A stretch of DNA of 64,000 bases from Reyranella sp. (GTDB taxonomy: Bacteria > Pseudomonadota > Alphaproteobacteria > Reyranellales > Reyranellaceae): positions 1 to 64,000 of the forward strand of contig NZ_JAFKJN010000028.1 of NCBI RefSeq assembly GCF_017305915.1, in the 5' to 3' direction. Of the stretch, positions 31,238-39,619 are shown one piece after another. The notes beneath the pieces were generated by a model that was not told where the DNA came from, did no database searches, and saw nothing but the letters and a program-made list of their open reading frames with translations. Each line of letters starts with the position of its first letter. Positions within the stretch are counted from its first letter, which is position 1. The translations under genes were made by a program, and so were the position numbers.

Positions 31238-32443
31238 TCAGTCCGCCGCTTTCGCCGGCGCCGGCTCCGACGGGCGGCCGACGCCGCCGCGGCTGAAGAT
31301 CGCCTCGATCTCGGCGGCGCTGTAGCCCAGCTCGCCCAGGATGTCCGGGCCGTCCTCGCCGACGTGCGGGGCGTGCCGCTGCGGCTCGTGCTCGGAGGCG
31401 CGCGGCAGACCCGCGATGTTGGCGACCGGGAGGCGGCCGACGCGCTCCTGCTCGATCCAGTCGATCGCGCCCGACTCGATCACGTGCGGATGCTCGAGAT
31501 AGTCGGTGTAGTTGTTGACCCGCTCGCAGAACACGTCCTTGGGCTGCAAGATCGCGATCCATTCCTCGGTGGTCTTGGACGGCATGGTCTCCTGCAGCGC
31601 CTTGATGATCTTGGGCGCATTCTTGATGCGCGCCTCGTGGCTCTGCAGATCGGGGTCGTTGGCGACGTCGTCGCGGCCGATCAGCTCGAACAGCAGCCTG
31701 AAGTGATGCGGCCGCATCGCCGACACCATGATGTAGCCGTTCTTGCTCTTGTAGCTGCCTGCCGGCATGTAAAGCACCGGCGGCGCGCCGTTGGAGAAGA
31801 TCCATTCCATCAGCTTGGCGCCCTGGAAGGCGGCCGCCGCCTTCATCAGGCTGGAATCGATGAAGCAGCCCTCGCCGAAGCGGAACTGGCGCATGATCGC
31901 GGTCGACAGCGCCTGGAAGGTGTAGAGGCCGGTGGTCACGTCGACGGCGATCATGCCCTGACGCCACGGCGTGCCGTCGGGCATGCGGTTCATCACCATC
32001 ATGCCGGAGAAGGCCTGGATCAGCCCGTCGACCGTCGGCCGCTTGCTGTAGGGCCCGGTCTGGCCGAAGCCCGACACCGAGCAGTAGACCACCTTCGGAT
32101 TGAGCTTCTTGATGTCCTCGTAGCCGAAGCCCAGCCGCGAGATCACGCCCGGGCGAAAGCTCTCCATCACCACGTCGGCCTTGGCGGCGAGCTTCTGCAC
32201 CGCCGCGCGGCCGTCGGCCGACTTCAGGTCGAGCGCGATCGAGCGCTTGCCGCGGTTGAAGGCGATCGAATGGGCGCAGTGGTCGCCCTTGATGTCGCCC
32301 AGCGCGCGGCCCCAGTCGCCTTCCAGGGGCTCGATCTTGATGACGTCGGCGCCGTGCAACGCCAGCAGCATCGAGGCATGCGGCCCCGCGATGCCCTGGG
32401 TGAAATCGAGAACGGTGATGCCGTCGAACGCGCCCTTGACCAT
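31238..32443 (-). CDS. CaiB/BaiF-family (class III) CoA-transferase
   Basis: 401 residues. FDGITVLDFTQGIAGPHASM opens the protein, LALHGADVIKIEPLEGDWGR follows, and RGKRSIALDLKSADGR and SGFGQTGPYSKRPTVDGLIQ are standard for the family. The catalytic Asp lies in MIAVDVTTGLYTFQA (about residue 168). These enzymes move CoA between organic acids such as formate/oxalate, carnitine or bile acids; the acid here is unknown. ATG at 32443. It is followed on the other side by a DUF1445 gene on the same strand, 51 bp away. The C-terminal tail is Pro/Ala-rich. Confidence 0.87.
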   Translation of the reverse strand: MVKGAFDGITVLDFTQGIAGPHASMLLALHGADVIKIEPLEGDWGRALGDIKGDHCAHSIAFNRGKRSIALDLKSADGRAAVQKLAAKADVVMESFRPGVISRLGFGYEDIKKLNPKVVYCSVSGFGQTGPYSKRPTVDGLIQAFSGMMVMNRMPDGTPWRQGMIAVDVTTGLYTFQALSTAIMRQFRFGEGCFIDSSLMKAAAAFQGAKLMEWIFSNGAPPVLYMPAGSYKSKNGYIMVSAMRPHHFRLLFELIGRDDVANDPDLQSHEARIKNAPKIIKALQETMPSKTTEEWIAILQPKDVFCERVNNYTDYLEHPHVIESGAIDWIEQERVGRLPVANIAGLPRASEHEPQRHAPHVGEDGPDILGELGYSAAEIEAIFSRGGVGRPSEPAPAKAAD

Positions 32444-32494
32444 GGCCTTTGTTTCCTCCGCACCGGTGAACGTACGTTCACCGGGGGGCTTCGG

Positions 32495-33295
32495 TCAAAG
32501 GACAGCGAGTCGCGAGTTCAGCAGATCGGTGACCAGCATGTAGCCCGGCGCATGGGTGATGCAGAAGTCGGGCTTCACCGTGGCGATCACCGATTGCGGG
32601 GTGACGCCGCAGGCCCAGAACACCGGCAGCTCGTCGTCGCGCACCGGAACGCTGTCGCCATAGTCGGGCTTGGCGATGTCCTTGATGCCCAGCAGCTCGG
32701 GCTTGCCGAGATGCACCGGTGCGCCGTGCACCGACGGGAAGCGGGTCGTGACCTGCACCGCGCGGATCGCGTCGGCCGGCTTGAAGGGCCGCATCGAGAC
32801 GACCATTCGGCCGTGGAACGGCCCGGCCGGCGTGCACTCGATGTTGGTCCGGTACATCGGCACGTTGACGTTGCAGGTCTGGTGGCGAATCTCGAGGCCG
32901 TTGTCGACCAGCGCCTCCTCGAAGGAGAAGGAGCAGCCGAGCACGAACGACACGAGGTCGTCGCGCCAGGCCTTGTCGAGGTCGGTCACTTCCTCGACCA
33001 GCTCGCCCTTCCTCCAGATGCGGTATTTCGGGATGTCGGTGCGGATGTCGAGGTCCTCGCCCAGCATCGGCAGCCGCGGATCGCCCGGCTCGGACTGGCC
33101 GAGCATCGGGCAGGGCTTGGGGTTGAGCTGGCAGAAGCGCGCGAAGTCGGCGGCGAGCGACTGCGGCAGGATCGCGAGATTGCCCTGCACATAGCCCGGC
33201 GCCATGCCCGAGGTCGGCAGGCGATGGCCGCCGGCGCGGATGCGGCGACGGGCGTCGCGGCCGGATTCGCCCTTGAGATTGGTCATCGTGTCCAT
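32495..33295 (-). CDS. DUF1445 putative hydro-lyase (D-glutamate cyclase-like)
   Basis: 266 residues. The family's Arg- and Pro-rich opening (RIRAGGHRLPTSGMAPGYVQ, NLAILPQSLAADFARFCQLN) and FVLGCSFSFEEALVDNGLEI, CNVNVPMYRTNIECTPAGPF and VFWACGVTPQSVI are diagnostic. The family includes the D-glutamate cyclase and many uncharacterised hydro-lyases in amino-acid or carboxylate breakdown. AGGAG lies 6 bp before ATG at 33295, so I prefer it to the ATG nine bases further in. Probably works with the CoA-transferase. Confidence 0.87.
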   Translation of the reverse strand: MDTMTNLKGESGRDARRRIRAGGHRLPTSGMAPGYVQGNLAILPQSLAADFARFCQLNPKPCPMLGQSEPGDPRLPMLGEDLDIRTDIPKYRIWRKGELVEEVTDLDKAWRDDLVSFVLGCSFSFEEALVDNGLEIRHQTCNVNVPMYRTNIECTPAGPFHGRMVVSMRPFKPADAIRAVQVTTRFPSVHGAPVHLGKPELLGIKDIAKPDYGDSVPVRDDELPVFWACGVTPQSVIATVKPDFCITHAPGYMLVTDLLNSRLAVL

Positions 33296-33314
33296 GAGAG
33301 ACTCCTTACTACTT

Positions 33315-33468
33315 CCTCCCCATTCAAATGGGGAGGTGGCGCGGTAATCCGCGACGGAGGGGTCAGACGCAACATGCTGCGGCTCATGACCCCTCCGTCG
33401 CCTCCGCCTTTTCGAACTTCGTTCGAAAAGGCGCAGACGGCGACACCTCCCCATTTGAATGGGGAGGG
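33315..33468. repeat. Long palindromic intergenic repeat
   Basis: Outer arms around CCTCCCCATTCAAATGGGG (33315-33341) and ACCTCCCCATTTGAATGGGG (33441-33468) are inverted copies that are each palindromic themselves. Inside lies a perfect 10-bp stem CCTTTTCGAA/TTCGAAAAGG (33407-33431). It separates the SDR and hydro-lyase genes. Confidence 0.75.
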
Positions 33469-33471
33469 ATT

Positions 33472-34224
33472 TCAGACGTGCTGGCCGCCGTTGATCTGGA
33501 TCTCGGCGCCGGAAACATAGGACGCGCCCTTCTCGCACAGGAAGTGGACCACGTCGGCGACCTCGTCGGGCGTGCCCAGGCGGCGCATCGGGATCTGCTC
33601 CTCGACGATCTTCTCGGTGCCGGGCGACAGGATGGCGGTGTCGATTTCGCCCGGCGCGATGGCGTTCACACGGATACCGCGCGGGCCAAAATCGTGCGCC
33701 ATCTCGCGGGTCAGCGAGGCGAGGGCGGCCTTCGAGGTGGCATAGGCCGAGCCGGCGAAGGGATGCACGCGGCTGCCCGCGATCGAGGTGACGTTGACCA
33801 CGCAGCCCTGCGCCTTGCTCAGCTCCTCGACCAGGCCGCGCGCCAGCGCGACCGGGGCGAAGAAGTTCACGTTGAACACCTGCCGCCAGAGATCGAACGG
33901 CGTGTCCATGGCGCCCAGCCGTTTGCCGTTCGGTCCCTTGGGCGAGATCGCGGCGTTGTTGACCAGCGCGTGCAGACCGTCGCCGCCCAGGCGATGACGA
34001 ATCTCCTCGATGCCGCGGCCCAATTCGACCGGGTCGCCGAGGTCGAGCTGCACGTGGTTCTTCTCGCCGCCCGGCCACGGGCAAAGGGCGCTGAAGGGCT
34101 GGCGGGAGATGGTGATGATCCGCCAGCCTGACGCGCCGAACTTCTTAACCGTCGCGTGGCCGATGCCGCGGCTGGCGCCGGTCAGCACCAGGGTGCGGGT
34201 GTTGCCGGCCATGGGTGCGTTCAT
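33472..34224 (-). CDS. Short-chain dehydrogenase/reductase (SDR)
   Basis: 250 residues: cofactor motif LTGASRGIGHATV, VNNAAISPKG (NNA-type), catalytic Ser in VTSIAGSR and YATSKAAL, and the closing VSGAEIQINGGQHV. The Arg in ITISRQPF after strand 2 suggests NADP(H). Classical 3-oxoacyl-reductase-like SDR; substrate unknown. ATG at 34224; a second ATG four codons on is possible. It lies 10 bp downstream of the TctC gene on the same strand, so the TctC, SDR, hydro-lyase and CoA-transferase genes may form one catabolic run broken by repeats. Confidence 0.86.
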   Translation of the reverse strand: MNAPMAGNTRTLVLTGASRGIGHATVKKFGASGWRIITISRQPFSALCPWPGGEKNHVQLDLGDPVELGRGIEEIRHRLGGDGLHALVNNAAISPKGPNGKRLGAMDTPFDLWRQVFNVNFFAPVALARGLVEELSKAQGCVVNVTSIAGSRVHPFAGSAYATSKAALASLTREMAHDFGPRGIRVNAIAPGEIDTAILSPGTEKIVEEQIPMRRLGTPDEVADVVHFLCEKGASYVSGAEIQINGGQHV

Positions 34225-34234
34225 GCGGCCGACT

Positions 34235-35203
34235 TTACTCCGCCTTGGCGCCCGAGTCCTTCACCACCTTGGCCCATTTGACGATCTCGACCGCCACGAA
34301 ATCGGCCAACTCCGCGGGCTTCGAAGGGGTTATGTCGAAGCCTGCCTTGACGATGACCTCGGCGGTCGCCGGGTCTTTCAGCGCCTTCAGCATCTCTGCG
34401 TTCAGCCGCGCGACGATGTCGTCCGGCGTGCGCGCCGGCGCGAACAGGCCGAACCAGGCGTCGGCCTGGAAGCCTTTCACCACCGTCTCGTCGACCGTCG
34501 GCACGTCGGGCAGGTTGGCGTTGCGCTTGAGCGAGCTCACCGCGAGCGCGCGCAGCTTGTTGCTGCGGATCTGCGCCAGCACCGACGGCAGGGTCTGGAA
34601 CGAGCACTTCACCTGGCCGCCCAGCAGGTCCTGCACCGCCGGCGCCGAGCCGCGATAGGGCACATGCACGGCTTGCAGGCCGGTCGCGCCCTTGAACAGC
34701 TCCATCGCCAGGTTCGACGCCGAGCCGTTACCGGTCGAGGCGTAGCTGAGCTTGTCGCCCTCGGCCTTCGCCCAGGTCACGAACTCCTGGATGGTCTTGG
34801 CCGGCACGTCGGGATGCACGACCAGCACGTGCGTCACGGTCGTGGTGAGACCGATCGCCGCGAAGTCCTTCGAGGCATCGAACGGCGTCGCCGGAATGAG
34901 AGTCTGGTTGGTGGCATGCGTGGCGTTGTTGCCCATGGTGAGCGTGTAGCCGTCGGGCGCGGCCTTGGCGCCGATGTCGCTGCCGATGTTGCCCGCGCCG
35001 CCCGGCTTGTTGTCGACGACGATCTGCTGGCCGAGCCCTTCGCCCATCTTCGCCGCCAGCGCGCGCGCCAGAACGTCGGTCGGGCCGCCCGCCGGATAGG
35101 GCACGACCAACCGCAGCGGCTTGGTCGGCCACGCCTCGGCGCGCGCGTAAGCGGCGAATGCCAGAAGCGGCAAGGCAAAAGCAACGCGACGCGACACCGA
35201 CAT
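34235..35203 (-). CDS. TctC/Bug-family periplasmic binding protein
   Basis: 322 residues with a signal peptide (RRVAFALPLLAFAAYARAEA) and the Bug opening WPTKPLRLVVPYPAGGPTDV. VDNKPGGAGNIGSDIGAKA and APDGYTLTMGNN follow, with VPYRGSAPAVQDLLGGQV, LPDVPTVDE and WFGLFAPARTP. Bug proteins bind carboxylates or related small acids for tripartite tricarboxylate transporters, or act alone as sensors; no TctA/TctB genes are nearby. ATG at 35203 gives the normal length. Divergent from the small-protein/kinase genes. Confidence 0.87.
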   Translation of the reverse strand: MSVSRRVAFALPLLAFAAYARAEAWPTKPLRLVVPYPAGGPTDVLARALAAKMGEGLGQQIVVDNKPGGAGNIGSDIGAKAAPDGYTLTMGNNATHATNQTLIPATPFDASKDFAAIGLTTTVTHVLVVHPDVPAKTIQEFVTWAKAEGDKLSYASTGNGSASNLAMELFKGATGLQAVHVPYRGSAPAVQDLLGGQVKCSFQTLPSVLAQIRSNKLRALAVSSLKRNANLPDVPTVDETVVKGFQADAWFGLFAPARTPDDIVARLNAEMLKALKDPATAEVIVKAGFDITPSKPAELADFVAVEIVKWAKVVKDSGAKAE

Positions 35204-35439
35204 TTCGAAAGCAGTCCTTTTCCTGAAAAGCGCGCGGACCATAAGAGGTGGGCCGATCGTCGTCGAACCGCGATCTATTGTGTCCTTGAGTCACACCGTA
35301 AGATCGTGTGTTAAGTTGTTGTGTGGAAAAGATTTTTATTGAGGTCGGGGCAGCTATGCCCTAAATTTGCCACGGCTGAACCCATCCTATTTCGGGTCCC
35401 GGCCGGACTTTTCAGGCAGTCATTTTTCAAAGGACGGTC

Positions 35440-35607
35440 ATGACCGACCAACCGACGCGTCGCGCACCGACGCCCCATCTGCAGACCCGGCCCGCCACCA
35501 TGCTCACCGCCATCGGCTTGTGTGCACTGATCGTGCTCATGCAGCTCGTGCCGGAAATCCAGAGCGTGGTGCGGCTGCCGGCGTCCGCGGTCGCCACGAC
35601 GCGCTGA
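35440..35607 (+). CDS. Small single-membrane-segment protein upstream of the kinase gene
   Basis: 55 residues starting MTDQPTRRAPTPH, then one hydrophobic segment (about 20-41, ATMLTAIGLCALIVLMQLVP) and a short tail ending SAVATTR. ATG at 35440 with AAGGA 6 bp upstream, which is a clear ribosome site. The gene is short but has the signal and hydrophobic pattern of a real membrane protein. It lies 115 bp before a membrane Ser/Thr kinase gene on the same strand and could be its partner. No family is recognised. Confidence 0.55.
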   Translation: MTDQPTRRAPTPHLQTRPATMLTAIGLCALIVLMQLVPEIQSVVRLPASAVATTR

Positions 35608-35722
35608 CTGGCCACGCGCTGATTCGGCACGCGCCGATCACCGGCGTTCATTAGCCCGCGCCAAGAGCCCACGCTTGTGCGGGCGCGTGCGAACGCGCAT
35701 CAAGGAGCCGGATGCGCGTGCC

Positions 35723-37615
35723 ATGACGTCAGACAATGTCCAGGCCCTGCCGCTCGGCACCCTGCTGGGCGACTATCGGCTCGATGCCGTGATCGGCCAT
35801 GGCGGCTTCGGCATCACCTATCGCGCCTTCGACAGCCAGCTCGCCAAGGTCGTGGCGATCAAGGAATACCTGCCGATCGAGTTCGCCGTGCGCCAAGGCG
35901 AGAAGGTCGTGGCGCGCGGCGGCCGCTTCGAGGAGGACTTCGCCTGGGGCCGTGACCGCTTTCTCGACGAGGCGCGGGCGCTGGCGCGCTTCCGCCATCC
36001 GCACATCGTGCCGGTGCTGCGCTTCCTGGTGGCGAACGGTACCGCCTACACCGTCATGGAGTTCGAGGACGGCCGCAGCGTCGGTGAGCTGCTGCATCCG
36101 GCCGGGCGCCGCCTGTCGGCCGACGAGGCGCGCCGCCTCGCCGAAGGCCTGCTGCTCGGCCTGGGCGCGGTGCATGCGCAGGGCTTCCTGCATCGCGACA
36201 TCAAGCCGTCCAACATCATCATCCGCCGCGACGGCGTGCCGATCCTGATCGACTTTGGCGCGGCGCGGCAGGCGATCAGCCATCGCACGCGCACGCTGAC
36301 CTCGGTGCTGACGCCGCAATACGCGCCGATCGAGCAGTACGCCGCCGAGGGCAAGCAGGGTCCGTGGAGCGACATCTACTCCGCCGCCGCGGTGCTGCAC
36401 CACGCCATCACCGGCGCGCCGCCGCCGGAAGCGGCGAGCCGCGTCGGCAAGGATTCCTATCGCCCGCTGGCCGAGACGCAGGCGGCCGCCTTCGACAAGA
36501 CCTTCCTGACGGCGATCGATCAGGCGCTCGCCTTCGCGCCCGAGGCGCGGCCGCAGTCGGTCGCCGACTGGAGCAAGCTGTTCGGCATGTCGCTGCCGCG
36601 CGCCCACGATGCACCGACGCAGCGCATGGATGTCCCGTCGGCGGGCAGCACGGCGCCGCGCCTGAGCGGCGTCAGCCGCGAGATGCTGCCGGAGCCGATG
36701 GCGCGCCCGCACGGGCGCAGCGCCACGCCCTGGATCGTGGCGGCGCTGGTGCTGGTGATCGGCGCGACCGTGTGGCGCTACCAGGCGGTGCTGCGCGAGC
36801 TCGTGACGCCGACGCCGCCGACGGTGCAGGCTTCGGCGCCGCCGGTGCCTCCATCGACTCCATCGCAAGGAGCGACTCCGACACCCGCACCGACTCCCCT
36901 GCCGCCGCCATCGGCGACGCCGGCAGCGACTCCGACGCCCGCACCGCCCGCGGTGTCGCCGGCGCAGAAGGCGCTCGAGGACCCGGCGAAGAAGGCCGGG
37001 GTCGAGGCCCGCGCCCTCTTCGAGCGCGCCCGGGAAGCCGCCCAGGCCGGGATCGCGATGCGCGGCGAGGCGCTGATCGCCAAGGCACGCGCCGAGAACC
37101 CGGGCCTGGAGAACGCCGAGCGCGTCGCCGGCGACGACGGCTCGACCTACGTCGGCCAGTTGGCCGACGGCAAGCGCGAGGGCCTGGGCGTGCTGCAGTT
37201 CAAGGACGGCGACCGCCAGTTCGGCGAATGGAAGGACAATGTGCTGAACGGCCTCGGCGTCGAGCAGTTGAACGACGGACCGCGCTATGAGGGCCGGTGG
37301 CGCAACGGGCTGCCGGTGGGGCTGGGCGTGCGCGAGAAAGCGGGTGCCGAGCGCGCCGAAGGCAACTTCGCCTCGGGCAAGCTCGAGGGGCTGGGCACGC
37401 GCCGCGTGCTGACCGAGCCGACGGTGGTGCAGACCGGCGAGTTCAAATCCGACTCGCTCGACGGCCTCGGCGTCGAGCAGCTCGCCAACGGCGAGCGTTA
37501 CCAGGGCCAGTTCCGGGCCGGCAAGCGCCACGGCTATGGCCAGCTGATCGGGACCGACGAGCGCGCCCGGGCGAGCCGCTGGGAAGACGGAAAGCTCGTC
37601 GAATCAACACCGTAA
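35723..37615 (+). CDS. Membrane Ser/Thr protein kinase with C-terminal MORN repeats
   Basis: 630 residues. Kinase domain about 16-290: glycine loop IGHGGFG, VAIKEYLP (Lys47), catalytic FLHRDIKPSN (Asp159) and LIDFGAA (Asp177). A membrane segment follows (about 335-352, WIVAALVLVIGATVW), a Pro/Thr-rich linker (363-412), a helical stretch, then MORN-type repeats (about 474-630: YVGQLADGKREGLGVLQFKD, EWKDNVLNGLGVEQ, YQGQFRAGKRHGYGQL). So the kinase is cytoplasmic and the MORN part probably extracytoplasmic, where it could bind an envelope ligand. All catalytic residues are kept. ATG at 35723; the best GGAG is a distant 16 bp. Confidence 0.88.
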   Translation: MTSDNVQALPLGTLLGDYRLDAVIGHGGFGITYRAFDSQLAKVVAIKEYLPIEFAVRQGEKVVARGGRFEEDFAWGRDRFLDEARALARFRHPHIVPVLRFLVANGTAYTVMEFEDGRSVGELLHPAGRRLSADEARRLAEGLLLGLGAVHAQGFLHRDIKPSNIIIRRDGVPILIDFGAARQAISHRTRTLTSVLTPQYAPIEQYAAEGKQGPWSDIYSAAAVLHHAITGAPPPEAASRVGKDSYRPLAETQAAAFDKTFLTAIDQALAFAPEARPQSVADWSKLFGMSLPRAHDAPTQRMDVPSAGSTAPRLSGVSREMLPEPMARPHGRSATPWIVAALVLVIGATVWRYQAVLRELVTPTPPTVQASAPPVPPSTPSQGATPTPAPTPLPPPSATPAATPTPAPPAVSPAQKALEDPAKKAGVEARALFERAREAAQAGIAMRGEALIAKARAENPGLENAERVAGDDGSTYVGQLADGKREGLGVLQFKDGDRQFGEWKDNVLNGLGVEQLNDGPRYEGRWRNGLPVGLGVREKAGAERAEGNFASGKLEGLGTRRVLTEPTVVQTGEFKSDSLDGLGVEQLANGERYQGQFRAGKRHGYGQLIGTDERARASRWEDGKLVESTP

Positions 37616-37648
37616 TTGGTGTGGCATGGAAGTTGCGGCCCGCGGTGC

Positions 37649-38236
37649 GTGCACAAGCCGCTGTCCGTCCTGCTGATCGACGACAATCCTGCACGCGCCG
37701 AGATCGTCGAGAGCGGCCTGCGCGAGGCGGGCTACCGCCTGCTGGCGAGATTGCAGGGCACGCAGGATCTGCCGGCGCGGGTGCGCGAGCTCGCCCCCGA
37801 TGTCGTGGTGGTCAGCACCGACAGTCCCAGCCGCGACGTCATCGAGGACATGCGCCGCAGCACCGAGCAGCAGCCGCGGCCGATCGCGCTGTTCGTCGAC
37901 CAGTCCGATCCTGCGACCATCGCGGCGGCGATGGAGGCCGGCGTCTCGGCCTATGTCGTGAAGGGCCTGGCCCAGGACCGCGTGCGCTCGGTCGTCGATG
38001 TCGCGGTCGGCCACTTCAATCGCTACCACGCCATGCGCGAGGAGCTGGAGCGCGCCCGCCTCACCCTGCTCGAACGCAAGGCGGTCGACCGCGCCAAGGG
38101 CCTCCTGATGGAGCAGCGCGGCCTGGGCGAGGAGGCCGCCTACAAGCTGCTGCGCAAGCTCGCCATGGACCAGAACAAGCGCATTGGCGAAGTCGCCCAA
38201 GACATCGTCACCTACGCCAAAGTGCTCAAGAAGTAG
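37649..38236 (+). CDS. nasT: NasT: ANTAR-domain transcription antiterminator for nitrate assimilation
   Basis: 195 residues. A receiver-like domain (1-120, LSVLLIDDNPARAEIVESGL) is followed by a linker helix and a C-terminal ANTAR domain (about 130-190: LERKAVDRAKGLLMEQRGLG, AYKLLRKLAMDQNKRIGEVA). ANTAR domains bind two-hairpin RNA leaders. At the position of the phospho-acceptor Asp I read Ser (VVVVSTDSP), so control probably works through binding of NasS rather than phosphorylation. GTG at 37649 gives the usual NasT length; a TTG at 37616 is an alternative. The leader that it should bind begins about 85 bp downstream, before nasS. Confidence 0.85.
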   Translation: MHKPLSVLLIDDNPARAEIVESGLREAGYRLLARLQGTQDLPARVRELAPDVVVVSTDSPSRDVIEDMRRSTEQQPRPIALFVDQSDPATIAAAMEAGVSAYVVKGLAQDRVRSVVDVAVGHFNRYHAMREELERARLTLLERKAVDRAKGLLMEQRGLGEEAAYKLLRKLAMDQNKRIGEVAQDIVTYAKVLKK

Positions 38237-38293
38237 GCTTGCCTATTTTACAGGCTATATGAAGAAATAGACTAATATCAACAGCTTAGACTT

Positions 38294-38309
38294 TGGCACA
38301 ACTCATGCT
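38294..38309 (+). promoter_or_regulatory. Sigma-54 promoter of the nitrate assimilation operon
   Basis: TGGCACAACTCATGCT fits the -24/-12 consensus, with GG (38295-38296) and GC (38307-38308) separated by exactly ten bases. The start of transcription would be near 38320, just before the first hairpin. NtrC sites are not evident by eye. Confidence 0.6.
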
Positions 38310-38320
38310 GCGCTGCACAT

Positions 38321-38378
38321 GAGCGCCCAATGGCGGGCACTTACCCTGATTTTGAACGCGGGCCGACGATGGTCTGCG
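38321..38378 (+). ncRNA. Two-hairpin ANTAR-target RNA motif in the nas leader
   Basis: Hairpin 1 (38321-38342): stem with GCCC/GGGC around hexaloop AATGGC, with A at loop position 1 and G at position 4, as in known ANTAR targets. Hairpin 2 (38357-38378): 8-bp stem CGCGGGCC/GGTCTGCG (two G-T pairs) around hexaloop GACGAT, with G at position 4 but G instead of A at position 1. NasT should bind this pair and prevent the terminator just downstream. Confidence 0.6.
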
Positions 38379-38391
38379 GGATTGGACAACG

Positions 38392-38436
38392 GCGTCCTGA
38401 GCGACCGGCAGCAGCCGGCCGACAGGACGCTTTTTT
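38392..38436 (+). terminator. Intrinsic terminator/attenuator before nasS
   Basis: Perfect arms GCGTCCTG (38392-38399) and CAGGACGC (38423-38430), an inner CCGGC-AGCA-GCCGG stem, then TTTTTT. It stands 22 bp before the nasS start and after the two hexaloop hairpins, so it can stop transcription of the whole operon. Confidence 0.8.
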
Positions 38437-38457
38437 GTTTGCGGAGTGGCGTGGCGC

Positions 38458-39615
38458 ATGACCGACCTGAAGCGACCGAGACTGAAAGTCGGGTTCATCC
38501 CGATCATCGACTGCGCGCCGGTCGTGCTGGCCGAGGAGCTGGGCGCGTTCGAGCGCCAGGGTCTCGAGGTCGAGATCCGCCGCGAAGTGTCGTGGGCCAA
38601 CGTGCGCGACAAGCTGGCGCTGGGCGTGCTCGATGCTTCGCACATCCTGGCGCCGCTGCCGCTCGCCATCACCCTCGGCCTGTCGAGCGTCAGCGTGCCG
38701 CTGGTCAACGTCATGACGCTGCAGGTGAACGGCAACGCGCTTACCCTGTCGCAAAGCCTGTGGCGCGAGATGGAAGGGGCCGCCCCCGATCTCGTCGCCG
38801 GCGGCCATCCGGCGCTCACCGCCAAGGCGCTGGCCGCGGTGGTGCGCAAGCGTGCGGCGGCGGGCGCGCCGCAAGTCGTGCTCGCGTCGGTGTTTCCCTA
38901 CTCGGCGCAGAACTACATGCTGCGGCTCTGGCTGGCGTCGGGTGGACTCGATCCCGACCGCGACGTGCGGTTGGTCGTCGTGCCGCCGCCGCACACCGTG
39001 GCGCATCTCTCGGGCGGCGTGGTCGACGGCTACTGCGTCGGCGAGCCGTGGAACCAGCGCGCCGCCGTGCTCGGCATCGGCCGCGTCGTGCTGACCGGCC
39101 CCGACATCTGGAAGGGCATGCCGGAGAAGGTGCTGGGCACCACCGAGGCCTGGGCCGAGAGCAATCCGCTCACGCTGCGCGCGCTGATCAAGGCGCTGAT
39201 CGAAGCCTGCCAGTGGCTCGACGAGCCCTCCAACCGTGCCGAGGCGGCGCGCGTGCTGGCGAGCCCGCGTTACCTCAACACGCCGGCCGAGGTGATCGCC
39301 CGCACGCTCGATCTGCCTGACTTCCACGTCTTCCATCGCAACCACGCCAACTTCCCATGGCGCAGCCACGCCGACTGGTTCCTCCGGCAGATGGTGCGCT
39401 GGGGCCAGTGCCCGCCGTCGATCGACGTCGCGGCGACGGCGGACCGCGTCTACCGCACCGACATCTTCCGCGCCGCCGCTGCCGAGATCGGCGTGGCGTA
39501 TCCCGACGGCGATCGCCTGCCCCCCGGTGCGCATGGCGAGCCGATCACGCCGAGCACGCCGGCCGTCGAGCCGGCCAACGATGAACTTCCCGTGCTTCTA
39601 CGTTCAGGAGATTAG
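38458..39615 (+). CDS. nasS: NasS-like nitrate sensor (NrtA-like, no signal peptide)
   Basis: 385 residues. The sequence resembles the nitrate-binding protein NrtA (compare VGFIPIIDCAPVVLAEELGA here with LGFIALTDASPLIIAKEKKL in the next gene) but has no signal peptide, which marks NasS, the cytoplasmic sensor. When nitrate is absent NasS holds NasT. Further conserved parts are YMLRLWLASGGLDPDRDVRL and DGYCVGEPWNQRA. ATG at 38458 is preceded by CGGAG at 11 bp. Unusually the gene lies downstream of the attenuator, so the sensor is made together with the operon it represses. Confidence 0.82.
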   Translation: MTDLKRPRLKVGFIPIIDCAPVVLAEELGAFERQGLEVEIRREVSWANVRDKLALGVLDASHILAPLPLAITLGLSSVSVPLVNVMTLQVNGNALTLSQSLWREMEGAAPDLVAGGHPALTAKALAAVVRKRAAAGAPQVVLASVFPYSAQNYMLRLWLASGGLDPDRDVRLVVVPPPHTVAHLSGGVVDGYCVGEPWNQRAAVLGIGRVVLTGPDIWKGMPEKVLGTTEAWAESNPLTLRALIKALIEACQWLDEPSNRAEAARVLASPRYLNTPAEVIARTLDLPDFHVFHRNHANFPWRSHADWFLRQMVRWGQCPPSIDVAATADRVYRTDIFRAAAAEIGVAYPDGDRLPPGAHGEPITPSTPAVEPANDELPVLLRSGD

Positions 39616-39619
39616 AGTG

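Larger units (their letters stand above)
38237..38457 (+). promoter_or_regulatory. Leader region between nasT and nasS
   Basis: 221 bp without a gene. It begins with an AT-rich part with a small GCCT/AGGC stem after the nasT stop, then a sigma-54 promoter, two hexaloop hairpins and a terminator, each listed on its own. Transcription of the nrt-nir-nas operon should start in it. Confidence 0.75.

Noticed and set aside
35729..37531. Minus-strand reading frame of 600 codons opposite the kinase gene
   Set aside because: The plus-strand kinase has every catalytic motif; the antisense frame contains long Arg runs and no known fold.
38301..38320. CTCATG/CATGAG hairpin as the first ANTAR hairpin
   Set aside because: It lies upstream of the predicted transcript start and has no hexaloop.
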